From Deltaproteobacteria bacterium (GTDB lineage Bacteria > Desulfobacterota > Binatia > UTPRO1), in contig JACQEO010000057.1 of assembly GCA_016200545.1 (NCBI GenBank), positions 62,001 through 126,000 on the forward strand: a stretch of 64,000 nt of DNA. The letters run 5' to 3'. The stretch's first letter is position 1. Every line of letters starts with the position of its first letter. The position numbers were made by a program, and so were the translations under genes. The notes beneath the pieces were generated by a model that was not told where the DNA came from, ran no database searches, and saw only the letters and a program-made list of their open reading frames with translations. This document shows, piece by piece, positions 8,652 through 16,166 of this stretch.

Positions 8652-8861
8652 ATGCTCGCTGCGGTTATGTTCGCACCGCGCTGCCCGATCTGCCACGAGC
8701 CGATTGCGTGGGAGGGAAACCCCTCCCGACCATTCTGCTCTGAGCGGTGCCGGCTCGTGGACCTCGGTGCCTGGGTCAGCGAGCGCTATCGCGTACCCGG
8801 CGACCCCGCCGACGGCGAGCGCGGCTCCGACGACGACTCGGACGAAGGCGGCTCCGCGTGA
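8652..8861 (+). CDS. yacG: YacG-type zinc-binding DNA gyrase inhibitor
   Basis: 69 residues (62-64 if it starts at the second Met, ATG 8667). The zinc site CPICHEP...PFCSERC (C-x2-C-x15-C-x3-C) followed by RLVDLGAWVSERYRVPG is the family signature. YacG binds GyrB and inhibits gyrase in E. coli; an acidic tail (DDDSDEGG) follows. Its stop overlaps the lpxA GTG start as GTGA, indicating translational coupling. The family call is secure; the exact start is not. Confidence 0.88.
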   Translation: MLAAVMFAPRCPICHEPIAWEGNPSRPFCSERCRLVDLGAWVSERYRVPGDPADGERGSDDDSDEGGSA

Positions 8862-9664
8862 TCCATTCGACGGCGATCGTGAGCACCGAAGCCGTCGTCG
8901 ACCCGAGTGCCGAGATCGGTCCCTACGTGGTGATCGAGGGAACGGTGCGCATCGGCGCCGGCACGCGCGTCATGGCGCACGCGGTGATTCGCGGCACGAC
9001 GACGCTCGGCGCGCGCAACGTCGTGCATCCCGGCGTGGTCCTCGGCGGCGAGCCTCAAGACCTGACGTTTCGCGACGCGGAGACCTTCCTCGCGATCGGC
9101 GACGACAACGTCTTCCGCGAGCACGCGCAGGCGCACCGTGGCACCCTCCCGGGCAGCGCGACCGTGATCGGCAACGGCAACTACTTCATGCAGAACGCGC
9201 ACGTAGCCCACAATTGCCGCATCGGCGACCACACGATCGTCGCCGGCGGTGCGTTGCTCGCCGGACACGTCGAGCTCGCCGACCGCGCGTTCGTCTCCGG
9301 CAACTGCGTCGTCCATCAACACGTCCGCATCGGTACCTTGGCGCTCATGCGCGGGCTTTCGCGGACGAGTCGCGACGTGCCGCCGTATTGTCTCATCGAC
9401 GGCACGCACACGGTGCGCGGCGTCAACGTGACCGGGCTCCGCCGCGCCGGTTTCTCCGCAGCGCGCATCGCCGCTATCCGCGGCGCCGTGACGGCGCTCT
9501 TCGCTCGGCCGGTGCACCTCGGCCGCGCGCTCGATCGGCTGGAAACGCAGCCGATGACCGACGACGTCCGGCACCTGGTCGCGTTTATTCGCGGCTCGGC
9601 ACGCGGTGTCTGCGTCGCCCCGCGCCGCGGTCGCGCGGCGGTCGCCGAGGACACCGAGAGCTGA
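8858..9664 (+). CDS. lpxA: Acyl-ACP--UDP-N-acetylglucosamine O-acyltransferase (LpxA)
   Basis: 268 residues made of hexapeptide repeats forming a left-handed beta-helix (IHSTAIVSTEAVVDPSAEIG onward), followed by a helical C-terminal domain. The catalytic-His region NAHVAHNCRIGDH and the downstream FVSGNCVVHQHVRIG match LpxA. It adds a 3-hydroxyacyl chain to UDP-GlcNAc, the first step of lipid A synthesis, and so marks the cell as an outer-membrane-bearing bacterium. GTG at 8858 is chosen from the overlap with yacG. It stands alone, away from lpxB, lpxD and fabZ, which is unusual since lpxA normally sits beside them. Confidence 0.92.
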   Translation: MIHSTAIVSTEAVVDPSAEIGPYVVIEGTVRIGAGTRVMAHAVIRGTTTLGARNVVHPGVVLGGEPQDLTFRDAETFLAIGDDNVFREHAQAHRGTLPGSATVIGNGNYFMQNAHVAHNCRIGDHTIVAGGALLAGHVELADRAFVSGNCVVHQHVRIGTLALMRGLSRTSRDVPPYCLIDGTHTVRGVNVTGLRRAGFSAARIAAIRGAVTALFARPVHLGRALDRLETQPMTDDVRHLVAFIRGSARGVCVAPRRGRAAVAEDTES

Positions 9665-9753
9665 CGCTTGCGCCGACGCCCTGCACGTTGGCGTGCGGCG
9701 TATGAGTTGAAACCCCATCCGCTGCCGAGTACAGTGCCACGAGTTCCCCTCGC

Positions 9754-10158
9754 ATGAACAAGAATCGCCGTTTCGCGATCGGCGCGTCCATCATCGTCGC
9801 AGCGGTCGCCTACCTCGTCTACACCGGCATCCGTGAGACGTCGGTCTACTACCTCACGATCGACGAGTTCCTGTCGCGCCGCGAGGCGGTCGCCGGCGAG
9901 GGGCTGCGGGTCGCCGGTCGCGTCGCCGCCGACAGCATGCGGTGGAATCCGAGCACGCTCGACTTACGGTTTCGTCTCGCCAACTTCCAGGGCAGCGGCG
10001 GCGTCGACGTGACCTACAACGGCGTGCTCCCCGACATGTTCGCGGAGGGACGTGACGTGATCGTCGAGGGCACGTACGCGCGCGACGGCATGTTTCGCGC
10101 GCGCACGCTGCTGACGAGCTGTCCCTCGAAGTACGAGGCCGAGGTTCCGAAGTCGTGA
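9754..10158 (+). CDS. ccmE: Cytochrome c maturation haem chaperone CcmE, Cys (CxxxY) type
   Basis: 134 residues. An N-terminal membrane anchor (RRFAIGASIIVAAVAYLVYT) leads to the OB-fold haem chaperone domain in the periplasm (YYLTIDEFL, GLRVAGRV, VTYNGVLPDMFAEG). CcmE carries haem from CcmC to CcmF. The E. coli protein binds haem covalently through a His in an HxxxY motif; here the motif is C123-P-S-K-Y127, i.e. CxxxY, the variant described in archaea and Desulfovibrio-like bacteria. The chain ends 7 residues later, so no alternative His motif exists. It is the first gene of the ccm locus and is 16 bp from ccmF. Confidence 0.94.
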   Translation: MNKNRRFAIGASIIVAAVAYLVYTGIRETSVYYLTIDEFLSRREAVAGEGLRVAGRVAADSMRWNPSTLDLRFRLANFQGSGGVDVTYNGVLPDMFAEGRDVIVEGTYARDGMFRARTLLTSCPSKYEAEVPKS

Positions 10159-10174
10159 GCAAGGCCTCGCGTCC

Positions 10175-12175
10175 ATGATCGAGCTCGGCGTCCTCGCCCT
10201 CCGGCTGGCGCTGGCGGGGGCAATCTACGCCGCGATCGCGGCGACGGTCGGCGCACGCCTGCGTCGCAGCGACGTCGTCGGCTCGAGTCGCGCCGCCGCG
10301 TACGTGGTGCAAGCGCTCGTCGTGCTCGCGGCCGCCGTGCTCCTGCGCGCGCTCCTCCAACACGACTTCTCGCTCGAGTACGTGGCGGCGTACTCGTCGT
10401 CGACGCTGCCGACACAGTACACGGTCGCCGCGCTCTGGGGCGGGCAGCAGGGTTCGCTGCTCTTCTGGGTGCTGATCCTCACCAGCATGTCGTCGCTCGT
10501 GCACCTGCAGAACCGTCACCGTAACGAGGCGCTGATGCCGTACGTCACGACGACGCTCATGACGACCGCGGTCTTCTTCCTCGGCCTCTTGGTGTTCGTT
10601 ACCGATCCGTTTCAGCGGTTGCCGGTCGCGGCGCGCGAGGGCGCCGATCTGAATCCCTTGCTGCAGAACTACTGGATGATGATCCACCCGCCGTCGCTCT
10701 ACCTCGGCTACGTCGGCTGCTCGGTGCCGTTCGCGTTCGCGATCGCGGCGCTCGCGAGCGGTCGCCTCGGCGACGTGTGGATCCGGACGACGCGTCGGTG
10801 GACGCTCTTCGCGTGGTTTTTCCTCACCGTCGGCAACCTGCTCGGCGCGCGCTGGGCCTACGAGGTGCTCGGCTGGGGCGGTTACTGGGCGTGGGATCCG
10901 GTCGAGAACGCCGCCTTCATGCCGTGGCTCGCATGCACCGCCTTCCTCCACTCGGTGATGATCCAAGAGAAGCGCGACATGCTGAAGATGTGGAACATGG
11001 TCCTCGTCCTCCTCACGTTCACGCTCACCATCTTCGGTACCTTCCTCACGCGCAGCGGCGTCGTCTCCTCGGTGCACTCGTTCACGCAATCGGGTCTCGG
11101 TCCCTTCTTCATCGGATTTCTCGTCACGGTGATCACCGTGTCGGTGACGCTTCTCGTCGTCCGCCGCCCGCTTTTGCGCAGCGACAACGAGATCGATTCT
11201 TTCCTCTCGCGCGAGGCCGCGTTTCTTTTCAACAATCTCCTCCTCGTCGGCATCGCGTTCGCGACCTTCTGGGGCACCGTCTTTCCCGTGATCTCGGAAG
11301 CGGTGCGCGGCATCAAGATCACCGTCGGCCCGCCGTTCTTCAACAAGGTCAACGCGCCGCTCGGATTGGCGCTGCTCTTCATGACCGGCGTCGGTCCGGT
11401 GATCGCGTGGCGCCGCGCGAGCGCCCGCAACTTGCGTCGCAGCTTCACGACGCCGCTCGCGATGGGCTTCGCCGCAGGCGTCGTCCTCTTTGCGCTCGGG
11501 GTTCGGCACTACTACGCGATCATCTCCTTCTCACTCGCGGGGTTCGTCCTCACGACGATCTCCCTCGAGTTCTATCGCGGTACGCGGGCGCGACAGGCGC
11601 TCATGGGCGAGCCGCCCGCGACCGCGCTCGCCCACCTCGTCAACAAGAACCGCCGCCGCTACGGTGGCTACATCGTCCACGTCGGCGTCGTCATGGCGTT
11701 CATCGGTATCGCCGCGTCGTCGGCGTTCCGCATCGAGGAGCAACGCACGATGCGCTCCGGCGAGTCGATCGAGGTCGGCGGGTACACCCTCACCTACAAG
11801 GGCCTCCGTCACACCGACACGCCGCACGTGGCGTCGATGCTCGCGGAGATGGAAGTCGCACGCGGCGACCGCGTGATCGCGACGATGTTTCCCGAGAAGC
11901 GCTTCTACAAGCGCCAGCAGCAGCCGACCACGGAAGTGGCGCTGCGCATGACGTGGCGCGAGGATCTCTACCTCGTTCTCGGCAGCTACGACGACCAGAG
12001 CGGACTGATGACGCTCCAAGTCTTCATCAATCCGCTGGTGGTGTGGATCTGGCTCGGCGGCATCCTGATGGTGCTCGGGACCGTGATCGTGGTGATGCCG
12101 ACGGCGGCCGAGCAGCGCGCGCTCGCGGCGGCGCTCGCCGTCGAGGAGCGAGGGCTCGCCGCGTGGAGCCAGTGA
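10175..12175 (+). CDS. ccmF: Haem lyase CcmF (cytochrome c synthetase subunit)
   Basis: 666 residues with many membrane spans. The WWD haem-handling loop (LGWGGYWAWDPVENAAFMPW, about residues 232-251) and the conserved His region NYWMMIHPPSLYLGYVG are clear. CcmF takes haem from CcmE and attaches it to CXXCH Cys pairs of apocytochrome c in the periplasm with CcmH. A large soluble segment near the C-terminus (IEEQRTMRSGESIEVGGYTL onward) precedes the last span. Length is normal. It lies between ccmE and ccmH in a compact operon. Confidence 0.95.
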   Translation: MIELGVLALRLALAGAIYAAIAATVGARLRRSDVVGSSRAAAYVVQALVVLAAAVLLRALLQHDFSLEYVAAYSSSTLPTQYTVAALWGGQQGSLLFWVLILTSMSSLVHLQNRHRNEALMPYVTTTLMTTAVFFLGLLVFVTDPFQRLPVAAREGADLNPLLQNYWMMIHPPSLYLGYVGCSVPFAFAIAALASGRLGDVWIRTTRRWTLFAWFFLTVGNLLGARWAYEVLGWGGYWAWDPVENAAFMPWLACTAFLHSVMIQEKRDMLKMWNMVLVLLTFTLTIFGTFLTRSGVVSSVHSFTQSGLGPFFIGFLVTVITVSVTLLVVRRPLLRSDNEIDSFLSREAAFLFNNLLLVGIAFATFWGTVFPVISEAVRGIKITVGPPFFNKVNAPLGLALLFMTGVGPVIAWRRASARNLRRSFTTPLAMGFAAGVVLFALGVRHYYAIISFSLAGFVLTTISLEFYRGTRARQALMGEPPATALAHLVNKNRRRYGGYIVHVGVVMAFIGIAASSAFRIEEQRTMRSGESIEVGGYTLTYKGLRHTDTPHVASMLAEMEVARGDRVIATMFPEKRFYKRQQQPTTEVALRMTWREDLYLVLGSYDDQSGLMTLQVFINPLVVWIWLGGILMVLGTVIVVMPTAAEQRALAAALAVEERGLAAWSQ

Positions 12176-12197
12176 TCGGCGGCACAGGTCGACGCGG

Positions 12198-12593
12198 GTG
12201 AACGCGACCCAGACCGACATCGAGGAGTCCCTCACATGCCAGTGCGGGTGCGGGCTCACGGTTCATGCGTGCAATCACCTCCAGTGTCCGTCGGGTATTC
12301 CGCTGAAGGAGGAGATCGCTTCACAGCTGGCGCTCGGCAAGACGCAGCCCGAGGTGCTGAGCTACTTCGCGGGCAAGTACGGCGAGAAGATCCTCTCGTC
12401 GCCGACGACGACCGGATTCAACATCGTCGCCTGGGTGACGCCGTTCGCGGTCGTGCTGATCGCGGCGGCGCTGATCGTCGTGCTGACGCGCCGCTGGCGG
12501 CGCCCGGTGCCGACAGGCGGTACCCCGTCGCCCCCCATCGCGCCCGCCTGGCGTGCTCGTCTCGACGCCGATCTCGACGACTTCGATGCCTGA
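12198..12593 (+). CDS. ccmH: CcmH-type thiol-redox protein, no evident signal peptide
   Basis: 131 residues from GTG. The N-terminal domain has a Cys-rich site CQCGCG...CNHLQC (a variant of the LRCxxC motif) in the three-helix CcmH fold (LKEEIASQLALGKTQPEVLSYF), followed by one membrane span (WVTPFAVVLIAAALIVVL, near 80-97) and an Arg-rich tail. CcmH reduces and presents apocytochrome Cys pairs to CcmF. Most CcmH proteins carry an N-terminal signal peptide; here the chain goes straight into the domain and no earlier ATG, GTG or TTG is in frame after the previous stop, so export must rely on the single span or on an unrecognised start. Confidence 0.85.
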   Translation: MNATQTDIEESLTCQCGCGLTVHACNHLQCPSGIPLKEEIASQLALGKTQPEVLSYFAGKYGEKILSSPTTTGFNIVAWVTPFAVVLIAAALIVVLTRRWRRPVPTGGTPSPPIAPAWRARLDADLDDFDA

Positions 12594-12879
12594 GATAAGC
12601 GCGCTCGGGTACGCTGCCGGCCTGGCGCTCGTCGCCGCCGTCGCCTGGGCGATCGCGGCGCCGCTGTTGCGTGCCGTCGTGGTGGCGCCCGGCGCCGGTC
12701 CGGTCGATCGCGAACGCTACCGGCTCGAGAAGGAGCGTGACCTCGCGTACGCGGCGATCAAGGAGGCGGACTTCGACTTCCAGATGGGGAAGCTCTCGGA
12801 CGAGGACTACGCCGCCCTTCGGCGCACGTACGAGGGCCGTGCCGTGGCGGCGCTCACGGCGCTCGATCGTCGCCGATGA
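12586..12879 (+). CDS. Small CcmI-like membrane protein
   Basis: 97 residues: one N-terminal span (ALGYAAGLALVAAVAWAIAAPLL) then a short charged helical part (RYRLEKERDLAYAAIKEADFDFQMGKLSDEDYAALRRTYE). This matches the membrane anchor and first cytoplasmic helices of CcmI/CycH but lacks the TPR domain. Such mini-CcmI proteins could support the CcmF/CcmH module. The ATG overlaps the ccmH stop by 8 bases, so it is translationally coupled. Function is inferred from position and the DEDY helix pattern. Confidence 0.7.
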   Translation: MPEISALGYAAGLALVAAVAWAIAAPLLRAVVVAPGAGPVDRERYRLEKERDLAYAAIKEADFDFQMGKLSDEDYAALRRTYEGRAVAALTALDRRR

Positions 12880-12925
12880 GCGTTCGCGGCTTCCCTTTCC
12901 GAACCTCGTTCGGTATTCCCCAAGC

Positions 12926-13630
12926 ATGACCGTCGTCGAGGCCGAAGCGATCGGCAAGTCGTTCGGCCGCGTTCGGGTGCTGCGCGACCTCACGTTGCGT
13001 GTCGAGGCCGGAGAGACGGTCGCGCTCTTCGGTCCGAACGGCGCCGGCAAGAGCACGCTCCTCCGCCTGTGCGCAACGCTTTACGAGCCGACCGCAGGCG
13101 TCCTCACGCTCTTCGGCTCCCGCCAGCGAGTGGCGGCGATCCGTCGACGCATCGGTCTCCTGAGCCATCAAAGCTTCCTCTATCCGGATCTGAGCGCGCG
13201 CGAGAATCTCGTCTTCTACGCCCGTCTCTACGGGCTCGCGCGGCCGGAGCACGCGGCGGACGCCTGGCTCGAGCGCGTCGGCTTGGGGGCGAGCGCGACG
13301 CGTCCGGTGCGCGTCTTCTCGCGCGGTATGGAGCAACGTCTCGCGCTCGCCCGCACACTGCTCCACGGTCCGGAGCTGTTGCTGCTCGACGAGCCGTGGA
13401 GCGCCCTCGACGCCGCGGCGGCGGATCTGCTGAGCGATCTGCTCGACGGGCTCCGCGCCGAGGGCCGGACGATCCTGGTCGCGACCCACGACTTCGCGCG
13501 TGCGTGCGCGCTCGCCGAGCGCGCAGTGATCCTGCACGGCGGCCGCGTCGTTTGGGAAGCGTCGCGACCCGACGCGATGGCGTCCGTCGCAGCCGTCTAT
13601 CGCCAGGTGACCGGCGCGGTGGCGGCCTGA
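12926..13630 (+). CDS. ccmA: Haem exporter ATP-binding protein CcmA
   Basis: 234-residue ABC ATPase. Walker A GPNGAGKS (36-43), Q-loop near SHQSFLYPDLSARENL, a divergent signature VFSRGMEQRLALARTLL in place of LSGGQ (typical for CcmA), Walker B LLLLDEPWSALD and the H-switch VATHD. With CcmB, CcmC and CcmD it drives release of holo-CcmE from CcmC. ATG at 12926 starts the ABC fold directly; the longer in-frame ORF upstream is not conserved-looking. Confidence 0.93.
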   Translation: MTVVEAEAIGKSFGRVRVLRDLTLRVEAGETVALFGPNGAGKSTLLRLCATLYEPTAGVLTLFGSRQRVAAIRRRIGLLSHQSFLYPDLSARENLVFYARLYGLARPEHAADAWLERVGLGASATRPVRVFSRGMEQRLALARTLLHGPELLLLDEPWSALDAAAADLLSDLLDGLRAEGRTILVATHDFARACALAERAVILHGGRVVWEASRPDAMASVAAVYRQVTGAVAA

Positions 13631-13634
13631 CGCC

Positions 13635-14288
13635 GTGTGGTCGATCCTCCGCAAAGACCTGCTGCTCGAGTTCCGGACCCGCGAAGCGGTCTCGGCGGTG
13701 GTCGTGCTGGTGGTGCTCATCCTGCTCACGTTCACTTTCGCCTTGGATCCCGAGGGCGCACGTGCGGCGGCGCCGGCCGTGCTCTGGGTCACGCTCATCT
13801 TCGCCGGTCTGCTCGCGGTGCAGCGTGCGTTTCTCGTCGAGCGCGAGAGCGGCGCCTGGTACGGTCTCTTGCTCGGGCCGGTCGATCGCGGGGCGATCTT
13901 CGTCGCCAAGATGATCGGCAACCTCGTGGTGCTGGCGATTGCGGACGTGGTGTTGACGTTGCTCCTCGTGCTCGTGCTCGGGATCGGCGTACCTGCGGCG
14001 CCGCTCGAACTTGCGCTCGTCAACACCCTCGGGCTCGTCGGCTTCTCGGCGCTCGCGACGCTCTTCGCGGCGATCTCGGTCCGGCTGCGCGCGCGCGAGC
14101 TGCTGCTGCCGCTCCTCGTGCTGCCGCTTCTCGTCCCCGTCGTCATCTGTGCCGTCGAGGCGAGCCGGATCGTGCTCGCGGGCGGCGGCGCCTCCGCGGC
14201 CGGCGTCTGGCTGCGGGTCCTCGCGGTCTTCGACGTCATCGTGACCGTCGCGGGCTGGATGCTCTTCGAGCAGCTGGTGCTCGAATGA
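13635..14288 (+). CDS. ccmB: Haem exporter membrane protein CcmB
   Basis: 217 residues, GTG start 4 bases after ccmA. The N-terminus SILRKDLLLEFRTREAVSAV and the loop RAFLVERESGAWYGLLLGPV are characteristic of CcmB, with six predicted spans. It is the membrane partner of CcmA in the CcmABCD complex that releases haem-loaded CcmE. Length is typical. Confidence 0.93.
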   Translation: MWSILRKDLLLEFRTREAVSAVVVLVVLILLTFTFALDPEGARAAAPAVLWVTLIFAGLLAVQRAFLVERESGAWYGLLLGPVDRGAIFVAKMIGNLVVLAIADVVLTLLLVLVLGIGVPAAPLELALVNTLGLVGFSALATLFAAISVRLRARELLLPLLVLPLLVPVVICAVEASRIVLAGGGASAAGVWLRVLAVFDVIVTVAGWMLFEQLVLE

Positions 14289-14298
14289 AGGCGCGATC

Positions 14299-15036
14299 GT
14301 GAGCGTGCGCGCGCGCATCGCGCCGTTCGCCGATACGGTGCTGCCGTGGCTCGCGTTCGCCGCGATGGTAACGGCGCTCGCGTGCGTGTTCCTCTACGTG
14401 CCGAACGAGCGCATGCAGGGTCCGGTGCAGCGCATCTTCTACTTCCACGTGAACTCCGCCTGGTCGGCGTTCATGGGCTTCGGGGTCGCTGCGGCGGCGA
14501 GCGCGCTGTTTCTCTGGCGCGGCGACCCGACGTACGATCGCCTGGCGCGCGCGGCGGTCGAGGTCGGGATGCTTTTCTGCACGATGGTGCTCGTGACCGG
14601 GCCGATCTGGGCGCGGCCCATCTGGGGCACCTGGTGGACGTGGGATCCGCGGCTCACGATGACCGTGATCCTGTGGACCGTCTATGCCGTCTATCTGGTG
14701 CTGCGCTCGATGGGGCAGGACGATCCGCAGATCGCCCGCTACGCCGCCGTGCTCGCCATCGTCGGCGTGCTCGACGTGCCGCTCATCATGATCTCGGTGC
14801 GGCTGTGGCGCGGCATGCATCCGTCGGTGATCTCCGCGCCGGCCGGGACGGGCGGCATCCAGGATCCGCGGATGATCGTGACACTCGTCGTCGCCTTGGT
14901 TGCGTTCGCGCTGCTCTTCCTCTGGCTGTTGTGGCGGCGCGCGGAGGCGCTCCGTCTCGAGGACGAGCTGCACGCGCTTGCGGACGACGCCGACGCGGTC
15001 GACGGCCGGGCTGCCGTCAGGAGAACGGCGCCATGA
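14299..15036 (+). CDS. ccmC: Haem-presenting protein CcmC
   Basis: 245 residues with six spans and the periplasmic tryptophan-rich WWD loop (PIWGTWWTWDPRLTM, near 108-122). The two conserved haem-ligand His are in FYFHVNSAW (H50) and in RGMHPSVI. CcmC loads haem on CcmE. GTG start, 11 bp after ccmB. Its stop overlaps the ccmD start as ATGA. Confidence 0.93.
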   Translation: MSVRARIAPFADTVLPWLAFAAMVTALACVFLYVPNERMQGPVQRIFYFHVNSAWSAFMGFGVAAAASALFLWRGDPTYDRLARAAVEVGMLFCTMVLVTGPIWARPIWGTWWTWDPRLTMTVILWTVYAVYLVLRSMGQDDPQIARYAAVLAIVGVLDVPLIMISVRLWRGMHPSVISAPAGTGGIQDPRMIVTLVVALVAFALLFLWLLWRRAEALRLEDELHALADDADAVDGRAAVRRTAP

Positions 15037-15191
15037 CCGTACCGGATCGTTTTTGGTTTCTCTTCAGCGCGTATGGGGCCATCTGGACCCTGCTCGCGCT
15101 CTATCTAGTCCGCCTCGGGCGCCGCCATCGCGCCCTCGAGCGCGAGATCGAGGAGCTTCGGACACGGATCGGCCGCGACCGTTCATCCTGA
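15033..15191 (+). CDS. ccmD: CcmD, small membrane subunit of the haem-release complex
   Basis: 52 residues: FWFLFSAYGAIWTLLALYLV forms one span, followed by a basic/acidic cytoplasmic helix (RRHRALEREIEELRTRIG). Size, topology and position directly behind ccmC (ATGA overlap) identify CcmD, which helps release holo-CcmE from CcmABC. AGGAGA lies a few bases ahead of the ATG. Confidence 0.85.
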   Translation: MTVPDRFWFLFSAYGAIWTLLALYLVRLGRRHRALEREIEELRTRIGRDRSS

Positions 15192-15208
15192 GAGCCGGGC
15201 TCAAGCCT

Positions 15209-15226
15209 GCGTCACCCGAGTGACGC
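15209..15226 (+). terminator. Hairpin after the ccm operon
   Basis: A perfect 7-bp stem GCGTCAC/GTGACGC with a 4-base loop sits 18 bp after the ccmD stop. No U-tract is visible, so termination here is only possible. The remaining spacer up to 15337 shows nothing else recognisable. Confidence 0.35.
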
Positions 15227-15337
15227 TGGTGACACGGACACAATCTTGAGCGCAGTCGGATGCTCGGCGGCCATCGCATGCCGGCGATTCGCGCAGGGTC
15301 GTGCGGGAGCGGTCCCCTGAGAATCATGGCATAGGCT

Positions 15338-16100
15338 TTGCACTTACAGCGCGGCGTGCCTCACGATCGCACCGCGGCGCCCGCGATCGCCGCTGCTGCC
15401 CGCCGCGACGGCTACGGAATCGCCGCCCTCGAGCAGTCGGACGTCGTCGCGATCAACACGTGGCTGGCGGTCACGCGTATCCGGACGACGGTGGCCGTCA
15501 CCATCGCCGTCCCGCTCATCAGTCTCGTCGGCGGTATCAACCTGCCGTGGCTGCCCATCGTCCTGATCTGCGCCGCGACCGCGGCGCTCAACCCGCTTTA
15601 CTACCGCGCCTTGGCGCGTGGCTCCGATCCGCGACGACTCGTCTACGCGCAGCTCGTCGTCGATACGCTCGCGATCGCCGCCGGCTTGGCGCTGCTCGGG
15701 CCCAATCGCATCCTCTTCCGCCATTTCTTCTTGATGACGATCGTGCCCGCGACCATGGTCTCAGGCGTCTGCGGCATCGTGATCACGAGCCTCAGCAGCC
15801 TGTGCTACGCTTACCTATTGTCGCTGAGCGAGTTCGACGTCCTGGCGCAGGCGGGCTCGTGGGCGCTCTTCTCCGCGTCGGTCTTTCTCTTCGGCCTCGT
15901 CGCCAACCAGAGCTTCTTCTACAAGCGCCATCTGCGCGACAAGAACCGGCACCTCGCGGCGACGAGCGACCGGCTCGCCGACGCCAACGCCGAGCTCAGC
16001 GTCACCGCCGAGACGGCGCTCGGGCTCCTCGAGGTGAGTCGCGCGCTCGGCACCTCGCTCGACCTCGGCGTCGTCATCGACCGCCTGCATCGCGATCGAG
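15338..16100 (+). pseudogene. Membrane-anchored GAF histidine kinase, 5' part (frameshifted)
   Basis: The 5' part of a gene that continues in another frame to 17747. It encodes about 250 residues: a 5-6 span membrane domain (e.g. TTVAVTIAVPLISLVGGINL), a short linker helix (RHLAATSDRLADANAELS) and the beginning of the first GAF domain (SLDLGVVIDRL). At about 16085 the frame must shift: the next residues of the GAF domain (AIERLRTDWCATILVDAG) are encoded one frame over. The start is TTG 15338 or GTG 15356. One added base or two lost bases would account for the break, either a true mutation or a sequence error. Confidence 0.7.
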
Positions 16101-16166
16101 CGCCTGCGGACGGACTGGTGCGCCACCATTCTCGTCGACGCCGGCGCGTCCTCCGGCTATCGTCTG

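Noticed and set aside
10777..12201. A 474-codon frame overlapping ccmF on the same strand
   Set aside because: Its sequence is Arg/His-rich with no domain pattern, while the ccmF frame contains the WWD motif and spans.
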